Below, piece by piece: positions 1 through 7,689 of a DNA stretch of 12,688 bases (position 1 is the first letter of the stretch; the number at the start of each line of letters is the position of its first letter). Under the pieces are notes generated by a model. It saw nothing but the letters and a program-made list of their open reading frames with translations. It searched no databases and was not told where the DNA came from. The position numbers and the translations under genes are program-made. Where the stretch lies: assembly GCA_030638935.1 (NCBI GenBank), contig DAOWDR010000223.1, positions 1 to 12,688 of the forward strand. The letters run 5' to 3'. The stretch is from Desulfobacteraceae bacterium (GTDB taxonomy: Bacteria; Desulfobacterota; Desulfobacteria; Desulfobacterales; Desulfobacteraceae).

Positions 1-305
1 AGGGCCAGGTCCAGGTCAGGGAGTTGATCGACTATTACCTGAATAATGCCGATATTATTTGTAAAACCATTGCTTCCCTGGGTTTTGATTATGTGGGGGG
101 TAAAAATTCTCCATATATATGGATAGACGGTAATGGCAGGGATTCCTGGGACTTTTTTGACCTTTTGCTCAACAAGGCCTCGGTGGTCTGTACGCCTGGG
201 GGCGGGTTTGGCCGGTGCGGCAGCCCATACATAAGGATCTCCGCCTTTAACAGCCTGGAAAATGTGACCCTGGCAATGGAACGGGTGAAAGAAGCATTAA
301 GATGA
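1..305 (+). CDS. dapL: LL-diaminopimelate aminotransferase, C-terminal part (5' end outside window)
   Basis: The reading frame is open from base 3 to a TGA at 303-305, giving the last 100 residues of a protein whose start lies upstream. DapL is a PLP-dependent class I/II aminotransferase, normally about 410 residues. It converts tetrahydrodipicolinate plus glutamate directly to LL-diaminopimelate for lysine and peptidoglycan synthesis in the cytosol. The visible part matches the family's C-terminal small domain: a GG-x-NSPYIW segment, SWDFFDLLLN, a VVCTPGGGFG loop, and IRISAF, whose arginine corresponds to the conserved substrate-carboxylate binder of this fold. The TTG at position 24 is internal, because the frame stays coding before it (GQVQVRE). 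The stop overlaps the next gene's ATG (ATGA), so moeA is probably translationally coupled to it. A close DapL-like aminotransferase of other specificity cannot be excluded, since the PLP lysine is not in view. Confidence 0.85.
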   Translation, partial: GQVQVRELIDYYLNNADIICKTIASLGFDYVGGKNSPYIWIDGNGRDSWDFFDLLLNKASVVCTPGGGFGRCGSPYIRISAFNSLENVTLAMERVKEALR

Positions 306-1558
306 ATCATTTTTTCAATGTAAAAAGTATTGAAGAGGTTTTTTCCCTTGTGGAACAATTTCCTGCCCTGGGCAGGGAAAACATTGAGGTAGCTAGTGCC
401 TGTTCCAGAATTTTAGCAGTTGACCTGGTAGCAAAAAGAGACATGCCCGGGTTCAGGCGGGCCACCATGGACGGGTATGCGGTCCATGCTGCATCCACCT
501 ACGGAGCTTCCGAGTCCAGCCCTGCATGGCTTGAACTTGCGGGAACCATTTCCATGGGCCAGGTACCGGATTTTGCCCTGGAACCGGGACAGGCTGCCCA
601 AATATCCACGGGAGGTATGTTGCCCAAAGGGGCGGACAGCGTGGTCATGGTAGAGCATACAGAAGCCGTGGATGAGGGGTCTGTGGAAATATACAAGAGT
701 GTGGCCCCGCTCCAGCATGTGATAGACGCTTCCGAGGATTTCGCAAAAGAAGATATTGTTATTAGTGCCGGGACCTTTATCCGGCCCCAGGAAGCAGGAC
801 TTGCTGCCGGGCTGGGCTTTTTAGAACTATCGGTCTACCAGGTTCCCAAGGTGGGGATTATCTCCACCGGGGATGAAATTATTCCCATTACAGAGGAACC
901 TGTTCCAGGCAAAATTCGGGATATAAATTCCTATACCCTGGCAGGATTTATTGAAGAAGCCCATTGTATACCGGTACGGTACGGGATTATCAATGATGAC
1001 CCAAAAGTTCTTAAAAAAGCTTGTGAGCAAGCACTTGAAGAATGCGATATGGTATTGATATCCGGGGGCAGTTCAGTGGGTACCCGGGATTATACCGTGG
1101 AGGTTTTGTCTTCCATGGCAGATACCCAAATACTGGTCCAGGGCATGTCGGTCAGTCCCGGCAAGCCCACCATCCTTGCCAAAAGCGGGAATAAACCTGT
1201 GTGGGGGCTTCCCGGCCAGGTGGTTTCGGCCATGGTAGTTGTAAAAATTATTGTGATTCCCTTTTTGCATAGGCTCCAGGGATACAAAAAACCTGTGAGG
1301 CAAATCCGGGTTCCTGCGAAATTGACCCGGAATGTATCTTCTGCCCAGGGAAGGCGGGATTTTGTAAGGGTAATACTTGAAAATGAGCAAATAGGAAATG
1401 GCCAATCAGGAAGTAATTTGGGCCGGATGCTGGCCCGGCCGGTCCTGGGAAAATCAGGGTTGATCAGGACTATGATCCATGCAGACGGCCTTCTTGAGAT
1501 CGGAGAGAATGTGGAAGGCCTGGAAAAAGATAGCCTGGTTGATATTATCCTTTTATAA
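302..1558 (+). CDS. moeA: Molybdopterin molybdenumtransferase MoeA
   Basis: This 418-residue protein has the usual MoeA length. MoeA hydrolyses adenylylated molybdopterin and inserts molybdate (or tungstate in some homologues) to complete the cofactor in the cytosol. The motifs appear in family order: TMDGYA at 55-60, ISTGGMLPKGADSVV at 101-115, STGDEI near 188-193, GKIRDINSYT near 203-212, ISGGSSVGTRDYT at 253-265, SPGKPT at 285-290 and GLPGQVVSA at 302-310. The GLPGQVVSA loop differs from the GLPGNPVSA form of E. coli MoeA, and the residue just before PGKP is serine where E. coli has lysine. These changes suggest a MoeA subfamily and are not evidence of loss of function. The ATG overlaps the dapL stop. 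Only a weak AGAAG precedes it, which fits translational coupling. A second MoeA-type gene follows after 67 bp with no terminator between. Both proteins share a KSIEE sequence near the N-terminus, consistent with an old duplication. Confidence 0.93.
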   Translation: MNHFFNVKSIEEVFSLVEQFPALGRENIEVASACSRILAVDLVAKRDMPGFRRATMDGYAVHAASTYGASESSPAWLELAGTISMGQVPDFALEPGQAAQISTGGMLPKGADSVVMVEHTEAVDEGSVEIYKSVAPLQHVIDASEDFAKEDIVISAGTFIRPQEAGLAAGLGFLELSVYQVPKVGIISTGDEIIPITEEPVPGKIRDINSYTLAGFIEEAHCIPVRYGIINDDPKVLKKACEQALEECDMVLISGGSSVGTRDYTVEVLSSMADTQILVQGMSVSPGKPTILAKSGNKPVWGLPGQVVSAMVVVKIIVIPFLHRLQGYKKPVRQIRVPAKLTRNVSSAQGRRDFVRVILENEQIGNGQSGSNLGRMLARPVLGKSGLIRTMIHADGLLEIGENVEGLEKDSLVDIILL

Positions 1559-1625
1559 AAAAGAGAGGCTCTATAGCCGATCTATAAATTTGTATGGCAA
1601 TATTATTTAGCAAAGAGCGGAGCCG

Positions 1626-3560
1626 ATGAATTCAAAAAGAAATGTATACCTGGATATGAAGAGCATTGAAGAGGCAAAGGCATGTCTTTTCGATCATTTT
1701 AAAGCCTATGCAACAGGCATTGAAACCATTGATGTGGTAAACTCAAAGAATCGGGTGCTGGCAGAACCGGCAGTGGCAGCTATTTCTTCGCCAAATTTTC
1801 ATGCCGCTGCCATGGACGGCATTGCCGTGGATGCCCAGATTACATTCGGGGCCAGTGAAGAGGCACCCAAAACACTTGTTCCGGATGAGAATGCCTTTTG
1901 GGTGAATACCGGCCATGCCATGCCGTCAGATACAAATGCCGTTATCATGATTGAGCACTTAAATATCCTGGACGATACTCGTGTCGAAATTGAAGCTCCT
2001 GTGTTCCCCTGGCAGCATGTCAGGAAAATGGGGGAGGATATTGTGGCCACCAAACTTTTATTTTCCCGGGGGCACAAGATTAATTCCTATTCCCTCGGAG
2101 CCCTTCTTTCCGGTGGTATTTTCCAGGTGTCGGTGTATAAACGGCCAAGGGTGATAATTATTCCCACGGGGTCTGAACTTAAGCAATGGCAGGATATACG
2201 GCCGGACCAGATGAAACCGGGGGATGTGGTGGAGTCTAATTCCACTGTATTGGGCGGCCTTTGCCAGGACCACGGAGCCCTGTTTGACATTCATTCCATG
2301 ATCAGGGATGATCTTTCCTCCATACAAAATGCAGTTGAGAAGGCTGCTGCAGGCCGTTACGATCTGGTCTGTATTATTGGCGGCTCCTCGGCCGGATCGG
2401 AAGATTTCGCAAAGCCTGTAATATCTTCCCTTGGAGAGGTATATGTCCACGGGGTGACCATGATGCCGGGAAAACCGGTTTTGTTTGGAAAGGTAGGCCA
2501 GGTGCCGGTATTTGGAATTCCGGGATATCCCGTGGCAGCCATTGTTGCCTTTGAGCAGTTTGCCGGCCCCCTGCTGCTTAATATGCAGCATCTGCCGGAA
2601 AATATTCCCCAGACAGCCATGGTAACCCCTGCCAGGAAGATTGCTTCCAAGCTGGGCCAGGAAGAATTTTTAAGGGTTAAAATAGGTTCCGTGGACGGAC
2701 AGCTGATATCCTCCCAGCTTCCCCGTGGTTCGGGTAGTATCACCACCCTTACCGAGGCAGACGGGGTGATTCGAATCCCGAAGCACATTGAGGGCATTTC
2801 CGAAAACCAGAGTGTTAAAGCACATTTGTTGCGTCCTTTGCCGGCCATAGAAAATACCCTGGTCATCATTGGTTCCCATGACAATACCCTGGATCTTCTG
2901 GGTGACCAGATCCGCCAAGGGAATCAGGGAAATTTTGATGTCGGGATTTCCTCCAGCCATGTGGGGAGCATGGGGGGATTGATGGCCATTAAAAAAGGGG
3001 GGTGCCATATGGCCGGGGCCCACCTGCTGGATCCCATTGACGGCAGTTATAATATTTCATATGTAAAAAAATATTTGCCCGACCATGGGGTTAGGATTGT
3101 CAACCTGGTCATGCGGGAGCAGGGATTGATAGTACCCAAAGGAAACCCTGATAATATCCAATCCATTGAAGACCTGAAAACAGGAAAGTTTTCTTTTATA
3201 AACCGCCAGCCCGGGTCGGGCACAAGGATTTTATTTGACTACAAACTCAAACAATCGGGGTTAAAGCCCGGCGATATTTTAGGGTATGAAAATGATGAGT
3301 ACACCCATATGTCGGTGGCCGTGGCCGTGCTTTCGGGCAGAGCCCAGGCAGGCCTGGGGATAAAGGCCGCAGCCAATGCCCTTTCTCTTGATTTTGTACC
3401 CGTCATAACCGAGTCCTATGACCTGATCATCCCGGAACGGTTTTTTGGGTCACAAAAGGTGAGTATCCTTCTGGATACAATTGGTTCAGACGAATTTAAA
3501 GACAGGGTTCTGGCCCTTGGCGGATATGGTGTGGAAAAAACAGGTCAGATTCTTTATTAA
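1626..3560 (+). CDS. MoeA fused to a C-terminal PBP-like substrate-binding domain
   Basis: This 644-residue protein is a MoeA module (about 1-405) followed by a periplasmic-binding-protein-like domain (about 410-640). No signal peptide is visible, so it should be cytosolic. MoeA landmarks are AAMDGIA at 61-67, PTGSEL at 180-185, IIGGSSAGSEDFA at 250-262, MPGKPVLFG at 280-288 and GIPGYPVAA at 297-305. TGSEL replaces the TGDEL seen in the preceding MoeA. The C-terminal part has VIIGSHDNTLDLL at 413-425, GAHLLDP at 464-470, a GLIVPKGNP strand at 500-508 and NRQPGSGTR at 526-534. These are typical of the PBP-like domain (PF12727 type) found after MoeA or with molybdenum regulators. The MoeA part presumably inserts the metal, and the added domain may bind an oxyanion such as molybdate or tungstate; that ligand is inferred. 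The ATG at 1626 has an AGCGGAG ribosome site a few bases upstream. Met11 at 1656 is an alternative start. A strong terminator follows. Confidence 0.92.
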   Translation: MNSKRNVYLDMKSIEEAKACLFDHFKAYATGIETIDVVNSKNRVLAEPAVAAISSPNFHAAAMDGIAVDAQITFGASEEAPKTLVPDENAFWVNTGHAMPSDTNAVIMIEHLNILDDTRVEIEAPVFPWQHVRKMGEDIVATKLLFSRGHKINSYSLGALLSGGIFQVSVYKRPRVIIIPTGSELKQWQDIRPDQMKPGDVVESNSTVLGGLCQDHGALFDIHSMIRDDLSSIQNAVEKAAAGRYDLVCIIGGSSAGSEDFAKPVISSLGEVYVHGVTMMPGKPVLFGKVGQVPVFGIPGYPVAAIVAFEQFAGPLLLNMQHLPENIPQTAMVTPARKIASKLGQEEFLRVKIGSVDGQLISSQLPRGSGSITTLTEADGVIRIPKHIEGISENQSVKAHLLRPLPAIENTLVIIGSHDNTLDLLGDQIRQGNQGNFDVGISSSHVGSMGGLMAIKKGGCHMAGAHLLDPIDGSYNISYVKKYLPDHGVRIVNLVMREQGLIVPKGNPDNIQSIEDLKTGKFSFINRQPGSGTRILFDYKLKQSGLKPGDILGYENDEYTHMSVAVAVLSGRAQAGLGIKAAANALSLDFVPVITESYDLIIPERFFGSQKVSILLDTIGSDEFKDRVLALGGYGVEKTGQILY

Positions 3561-3584
3561 GCTATAGATTAAAAATTCAAACAA

Positions 3585-3630
3585 AGAAAGGGCATCAAAT
3601 AGTTGTCTTTGATGCCCTTTCTCTTTTTTT
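3585..3630 (+). terminator. Intrinsic terminator after the moeA genes
   Basis: A perfect 15-bp inverted repeat (3585-3599 paired with 3608-3622) encloses an 8-base loop and is followed by a run of seven T (3624-3630). It lies 24 bp after the stop of the MoeA-PBP gene. The opposite strand also has a T-rich stretch after the stem (complement of about 3571-3584), so it could terminate the convergent lipoprotein gene as well. Confidence 0.92.
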
Positions 3631-3643
3631 ATACAGGCTTCGC

Positions 3644-3665
3644 CCGGGAAGGAGATCCTTCCCGG
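3644..3665. repeat. Short perfect inverted repeat between convergent genes
   Basis: CCGGGAAGGA at 3644-3653 is mirrored by TCCTTCCCGG at 3656-3665, giving a very stable hairpin with a tiny loop. No T-run follows on either strand within about 10 bases, so it is not a standard terminator by itself. It lies between the moeA terminator and the stop of the minus-strand lipoprotein gene. It may be an RNA 3'-end stabiliser for the lipoprotein transcript or a dispersed repeat; the window cannot decide. Confidence 0.6.
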
Positions 3666-3693
3666 ACAGCATTTAAAAGATTAAGAGTAAAAA

Positions 3694-4857
3694 TTAATAG
3701 GGGTGCAGCTCAACCCGTCTGTTCAGGGAACGTCCAAAGTCTGTACCATTAAGGGCAACCGGTGATTTGAATCCAAAACCGGTGGTGGCCATTCTGTTTC
3801 TCAAAATTCCCTTGTCCACCAGATAATTGGCAACCGCATTGGATCTTCTCATGGACAGACCCATGTTATAGCTTTCTGTTCCGACATTGTCGGTATGACC
3901 CTGGAGTTCAACACTCATGGCAGGATTCTTTTCCATGATGACAATTATTGCGTCAAGCAGGGGATAACCAGCTGGTTTAATTTCGGTTTTGTCAAAATCA
4001 AACAGAACACTGTCAAGGGTCCAGCAGCCAACTGCATTGACTTTGGCGCCTACAGGTGTTCCAGGGCACTGGTCTTCGTCATCGTAAACACCATCGCCAT
4101 CACTATCTTTTCTTTCTGCTTTCATAGGGGCCGTGGCTGCTGCCATTGCCATTGCTTTTTTCTTGAGAAATACTTTTTCCACAAAGGCTGCCATGCCGTC
4201 ACCAACCATAAGGTCGTCGGCGGTTGAGTAAAATCCGCAGTCGCCTATTTTTGCAACTTCCTGGAGAAATGCTTTTCCCTCAGGAGAATCCCCCACCTGG
4301 ATGGGATAAAAGCAGATGGAAGATCCGTATTTGTCTTTCAGCTCCTGTATCTGGGCAATTTTTGTATGCATTTCCAGGCCGTCACTAATTATGATCACGG
4401 CGTTGTGTACGCCTGAAAGACCTTCAAAATCAAGCGATATTGCATCCAGTGCTTTGCCAAGGGGGCTCCCTCCGCCAGGTTTTGTTATAACTTCAAGGGA
4501 ATCCTTTAGGCCGGCAGTCGAATATTTTTCCATGCCGTAAAAGAGTTCAGTATTATTTTTGGAAACCTCAGAATGATGTCCGAAACTTCTTAATCCGGCT
4601 GTCTGGCCCATTTCCGGAATTGTCAGGTTCATCCTGTTTGCAAGGGCTTTGGCTATTGTGAATTTGTTGTCATATCCCATGGAACTGGAGGCATCAAATG
4701 CAACAATAAAATTATCCACCTTTGATTCGTAGGCTCCTGTGTCAAACGTTGTCGCCGCAAATGGGGGCAGTTCCACCGGCTCTTTTGCTGCGCATCCAAA
4801 TAAAAAAAGGAATGCAATTACAGACAGTAAACTTTGAACTAAAAATCTCTTATTCAT
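3694..4857 (-). CDS. vWA/TSP3/OmpA-domain outer-membrane lipoprotein
   Basis: This 387-residue exported lipoprotein has a KR n-region, a hydrophobic core, and a lipobox LFGC with the lipidated Cys22. No Asp follows at +2 (it is Ala), which favours outer-membrane sorting. A von Willebrand factor A domain spans about 48-230. Its MIDAS motif FDASSS supplies Asp55, Ser57 and Ser59, with GGGSPLG at 128-134 and IISDG at 156-160. An Asp-rich thrombospondin type 3 calcium-binding linker (DSDGDGVYDDEDQCPGTP, 251-268) leads into an OmpA C-terminal domain (about 283-387). That domain contains GHTDNVG and LSMRRSNAV. Asp323 and Arg338 sit at the 15-residue spacing of the diaminopimelate-binding pair of OmpA, so it probably anchors to peptidoglycan. 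The vWA domain may bind a protein ligand through a metal ion; the partner is unknown. The ATG is preceded by AAGGAG (4865-4870) at good spacing. A hybrid sensor kinase lies 126 bp upstream on the same strand. Confidence 0.93.
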   Translation of the reverse strand: MNKRFLVQSLLSVIAFLFLFGCAAKEPVELPPFAATTFDTGAYESKVDNFIVAFDASSSMGYDNKFTIAKALANRMNLTIPEMGQTAGLRSFGHHSEVSKNNTELFYGMEKYSTAGLKDSLEVITKPGGGSPLGKALDAISLDFEGLSGVHNAVIIISDGLEMHTKIAQIQELKDKYGSSICFYPIQVGDSPEGKAFLQEVAKIGDCGFYSTADDLMVGDGMAAFVEKVFLKKKAMAMAAATAPMKAERKDSDGDGVYDDEDQCPGTPVGAKVNAVGCWTLDSVLFDFDKTEIKPAGYPLLDAIIVIMEKNPAMSVELQGHTDNVGTESYNMGLSMRRSNAVANYLVDKGILRNRMATTGFGFKSPVALNGTDFGRSLNRRVELHPY

Positions 4858-4983
4858 TTTTTTACTCCTTTTAATTGAAACATATTTTGAGGTGATTTAA
4901 GGATACAAAAAGTTTTTGAAACTTTGGACAAATATGTCAATTATTATTACAGGAGAAGGAGAATGAAATCAACAACTCTTTTG

Positions 4984-6672
4984 TTAATTTTTAGCTATCT
5001 CTTTTTTTAGGGCAATGGCAAATTTTTGAAGTGTATAAGGTTTTTTGATATACTGACCGACTCCAAGCTGCTTTGCCTCTTTTACCCGTTTGCTTTCAGA
5101 AAAACCGCTGGCAATGATTGCTTTTTGTTTTGGATTGATTTTAAGTACCTTTTTGTAGGTTTCAAGGCCATCTATTCCCGGCTCCATTTTCATGTCAAGG
5201 ATGAGTAGATCCACCGAACGTTTTTTTATAAAGGCCACAGCCTTTTCCCCGCTGTCCACGGTGAATGGAGTGTATCCCAGAATTTTAAGGCATCCCTGGG
5301 CGATTTTTCTTTGTCCTTTGGCGTCATCAACCACCAGAACAGTTTCATTGTTTCCTTTAAAGGCCTCGACCTTGAAATTGTCGTTGATGTTCTCTGTCTT
5401 GTCCCTTGTTGCAGGAAAGTAGAGCTCAAAGGAGGTTCCTTTTTCTTTTTCGCTGGAAATCTCAATATATCCCTGGTGATCCCTGACCGCATTCCAGACA
5501 ACGGAAAGGCCTAACCCTGATCCGCTTCTTCCCATCTGTTTTTTCGTATAAAAGGGTTCAAAAATTCTTTTGATATCTGTCTGGCTTATTCCCTCGCCGT
5601 TATCACTCACCCGCAGCACCACATACTCGCCTTCAGGGATTTCATCACCGCCCATTGAGATATCCACGTAGCGGTTAAATGTTTCAATGGTGACCTGTCC
5701 ACTTTTCTGTACAGCTTCGGCAGCGTTCATGACAAGGTTCATAACTACCTTGGAAATATGGGATTCAGACCCATTTAGATTTAAAAGATAGGGTTCTGAG
5801 CTGATTTTAAAATAGATTTCCGGGAAGTTTCTTTCAAGGCGATTGTGGGCAGAGCTGTTATAGTAGCCATGGATTACCTGATTCAGGTTTAAAATACTTG
5901 TTTTAGGAATTCCCCGCCGGGTAAGGGTTAAAAGGTCCTGAACAATATCGGCAGCCTTAAGTCCTGTATCATGGATGAAAGAGATGGGTTCAACCAGTGG
6001 GCTGTCCTCTTCAAGTTGCATTAATAACAATTCAGGATAGGAAACAAGACCCGAGAGAATATTGTTCAAATCATGGGCCACCCCTCCGGCGATAATCCCT
6101 AGTAATTCCATTTTTTCAGCCTGGCTAATTTTTTTCTCAAGTTCTCCGACACTTTTATTTTCATGGGCCAGCCGTGCTTCTTCAAGGCCAAGGGCTGCAG
6201 CCAGGGTTTGAATACAGTCAATATCATCACGGGTAAAGGAGCGGGGTCGGGTATCAATAACCCAAAGGGTTCCCAATGTCTTTTGTTCGTATAAAACAGG
6301 GGTGCCGATACACGCTTTGATTCCCAATCTTTGTACCAAAGGATCCGAGGCTTCCTTATCCCGGGGCATAATGCAGGAAAGTGAGTGATGGGTTTCACTG
6401 CCAGTGGGAAAAGCATCCTTGAAAAGGGAGGTTGCCAGAAAAGAGTCAGTGTCCATGGACCTTGGTAGATCCGGGGTTATGTGGATTATATCTCTGCCTT
6501 TTTTATTGCTTCTGGAAATATAAATCACGAAAAGTCCTGCAATTATGGAAAGGGCCTGTTCTAAAATGATTTTGATATTTTTCTGGCAATCGGTTCCCAG
6601 CAAATGGAAAATCTGGGCTGTCCTGAGCGATTTTTCAATTGTATTGGACTGGCTGGATTCCTTTATTTTCAT
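4984..6672 (-). CDS. GAF-domain hybrid sensor histidine kinase with C-terminal receiver
   Basis: A 562-residue protein when started at the ATG at 6672. This start is chosen because GGGGA lies 8 bases upstream. The frame stays open to a TTG at 6732 (582 residues) that has no clear ribosome site, and ATGs at 6687 and 6696 are also possible. Numbered from 6672, an N-terminal GAF-like region (about 15-170) is followed by a short coiled linker. The HisKA domain contains GGVAHDLNNILSG, with phospho-acceptor His200. The ATPase domain has an N-box NLVMNAAEAV near 312-321, a G1 box VSDNGEGIS, and FEPFYTKKQMGRSGSGLGLS. The receiver domain (about 442-560) has the VVDD acidic pocket, phospho-acceptor Asp493 in LILDMKM, and a KKP lysine near 543-544. 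No transmembrane segment is evident, so it should sense a cytosolic signal through GAF. Phosphate probably passes His to Asp in the same protein or to a separate Hpt protein. Its target is not identifiable here. Confidence 0.92.
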   Translation of the reverse strand: MKIKESSQSNTIEKSLRTAQIFHLLGTDCQKNIKIILEQALSIIAGLFVIYISRSNKKGRDIIHITPDLPRSMDTDSFLATSLFKDAFPTGSETHHSLSCIMPRDKEASDPLVQRLGIKACIGTPVLYEQKTLGTLWVIDTRPRSFTRDDIDCIQTLAAALGLEEARLAHENKSVGELEKKISQAEKMELLGIIAGGVAHDLNNILSGLVSYPELLLMQLEEDSPLVEPISFIHDTGLKAADIVQDLLTLTRRGIPKTSILNLNQVIHGYYNSSAHNRLERNFPEIYFKISSEPYLLNLNGSESHISKVVMNLVMNAAEAVQKSGQVTIETFNRYVDISMGGDEIPEGEYVVLRVSDNGEGISQTDIKRIFEPFYTKKQMGRSGSGLGLSVVWNAVRDHQGYIEISSEKEKGTSFELYFPATRDKTENINDNFKVEAFKGNNETVLVVDDAKGQRKIAQGCLKILGYTPFTVDSGEKAVAFIKKRSVDLLILDMKMEPGIDGLETYKKVLKINPKQKAIIASGFSESKRVKEAKQLGVGQYIKKPYTLQKFAIALKKEIAKN

Positions 6673-6768
6673 TTTGTTTTTCCCCATAAAAGGCATATAG
6701 GCATTTTTAGTGTGAAACCCCTTTAAGTTCAAGTCTTTTTTTTAAAATCTTGCAATTTAAGTGCAGGA

Positions 6769-6774
6769 ATTATA
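6769..6774 (-). promoter_or_regulatory. Possible -10 box for the sensor kinase gene
   Basis: The minus strand reads exactly TATAAT here, about 97 bases before the ATG at 6672 and 37 before the TTG at 6732. No good -35 hexamer stands 16-18 bases upstream (CCCGAT-like), so the call is weak. The surrounding intergenic region is AT-rich and must hold the start signals for both the kinase (-) and uppP (+). On the plus strand only a poor TTGCTT/TATTTA pair with 17-bp spacing was seen. Confidence 0.25.
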
Positions 6775-6851
6775 TACGATTGCTTGACTTGATCGGGATT
6801 AATATTTAGTTTTGTGCTGACCTTTAAAAAAATAAAGAACATTAAAATAAT

Positions 6852-7679
6852 ATGGAAATATATCAGGGAATCATACTGGGCATTCTTCAAGGATTAACCG
6901 AGTTTTTGCCGGTAAGCAGCTCCGGGCATCTGGTGCTGGGGCAGATTTATTTTAACATTACCGAATTTGTATTGATATTTGATATCAGCGTTCACATGGG
7001 AACCCTGGCAGCCGTTTTGGTGGTTTATTTTTCTGATATTAAATTGATGTTTGAATCAGTTTTTGTGTTTCTGGGAAAAGTTATAGGCCGTAAGCCTTTT
7101 GCCCACCTTTTAAATACGGATGAGAATCTGAAACTGGCCGCACTCATCATAATTGGCTCTGTGCCTACGGCATTGATCGGTCTTGTGCTGAAACAATTTG
7201 AGCATGTGTTGTTTACTTCGGATACACTGGTGGGCTGCATGCTGATACTCACAGGCACAATCCTGTGGGTTTCCAGACGGTATTATCACAATGAAGCTGC
7301 AGGCGTTAAATTTGACACAAAGCGGGCCATCATCATTGGGATTGTCCAGGGATTTGCGGTCGTTCCCGGTATCTCCCGATCCGGCAGCACCATTGCCGCC
7401 GGCATGGTTGCCGGGCTGGACCGGCACACGGCGGCCAAATTTTCTTTTCTCTTGTCTGTCCCGGCCATCCTGGGTGCCCAGGTCCTGGGTGTGAAAGATG
7501 CCATGGAAACAGGATTTATCATGAATCCTGCCATTATTTATGGAACAATCGTGTCATTTGCCGTTGGCCTGGTTGCATTGAAACTATTATTAAAATTGGT
7601 TCATAGGGGTAAGTTCCATTTGTTTGCCCCCTATTGTTGGCTGGTTGGCATGCTGGTGCTCTTATCAAAATTAATTTAA
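6852..7679 (+). CDS. uppP: Undecaprenyl-diphosphatase UppP (BacA family)
   Basis: This 275-residue polytopic inner-membrane protein has the usual family length. UppP dephosphorylates undecaprenyl diphosphate to regenerate the lipid carrier used for peptidoglycan, O-antigen and capsule export, and extra copies confer bacitracin resistance. Both signature motifs are present: the (E/Q)xxxE motif in QGLTEFLPVSSSGH (13-26, with Gln13, Glu17 and His26) and PGISRSGST (172-180, with Arg176). The rest is a series of hydrophobic helices (for example about 50-60, 97-113, 126-140, 200-213, 228-248, 260-273). The ATG at 6852 is the only reasonable start before the first motif, though only a weak AAAGAA ribosome site precedes it. 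The mutase gene begins 10 bp downstream, so the two are probably cotranscribed. Confidence 0.95.
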   Translation: MEIYQGIILGILQGLTEFLPVSSSGHLVLGQIYFNITEFVLIFDISVHMGTLAAVLVVYFSDIKLMFESVFVFLGKVIGRKPFAHLLNTDENLKLAALIIIGSVPTALIGLVLKQFEHVLFTSDTLVGCMLILTGTILWVSRRYYHNEAAGVKFDTKRAIIIGIVQGFAVVPGISRSGSTIAAGMVAGLDRHTAAKFSFLLSVPAILGAQVLGVKDAMETGFIMNPAIIYGTIVSFAVGLVALKLLLKLVHRGKFHLFAPYCWLVGMLVLLSKLI

Positions 7680-7689
7680 AGGAGGGTCT

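Noticed and set aside
24..305. A separate 93-residue protein starting at TTG 24
   Set aside because: The frame is coding upstream of this TTG to the window edge, and the whole matches the C-terminal domain of DapL, so it is a partial gene.
1559..1625. Possible ModE-type operator or promoter between the two moeA genes (CTATAG and CTATAA repeats, GGCT-CTAT-AGCC hairpin)
   Set aside because: The spacing and sequence do not match the ModE box, the hairpin stem is only 4 bp, and no convincing -35/-10 pair is present.
2058..2591. Open frame of 177 codons on the minus strand inside the MoeA-PBP gene
   Set aside because: It lies entirely opposite a gene with clear family motifs, its translation resembles no family I recognise, and it has no ribosome site; it is a shadow of the coding strand.
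4900..4940. Promoter for the lipoprotein gene: TTGACA on the minus strand (4935-4940) with TATCCT (4900-4905)
   Set aside because: The spacing is 29 bases, far from 16-18, and the hexamer at 17-base spacing is AAAAAC. The GACA/TGTC mini-palindrome here is too short to call an operator.
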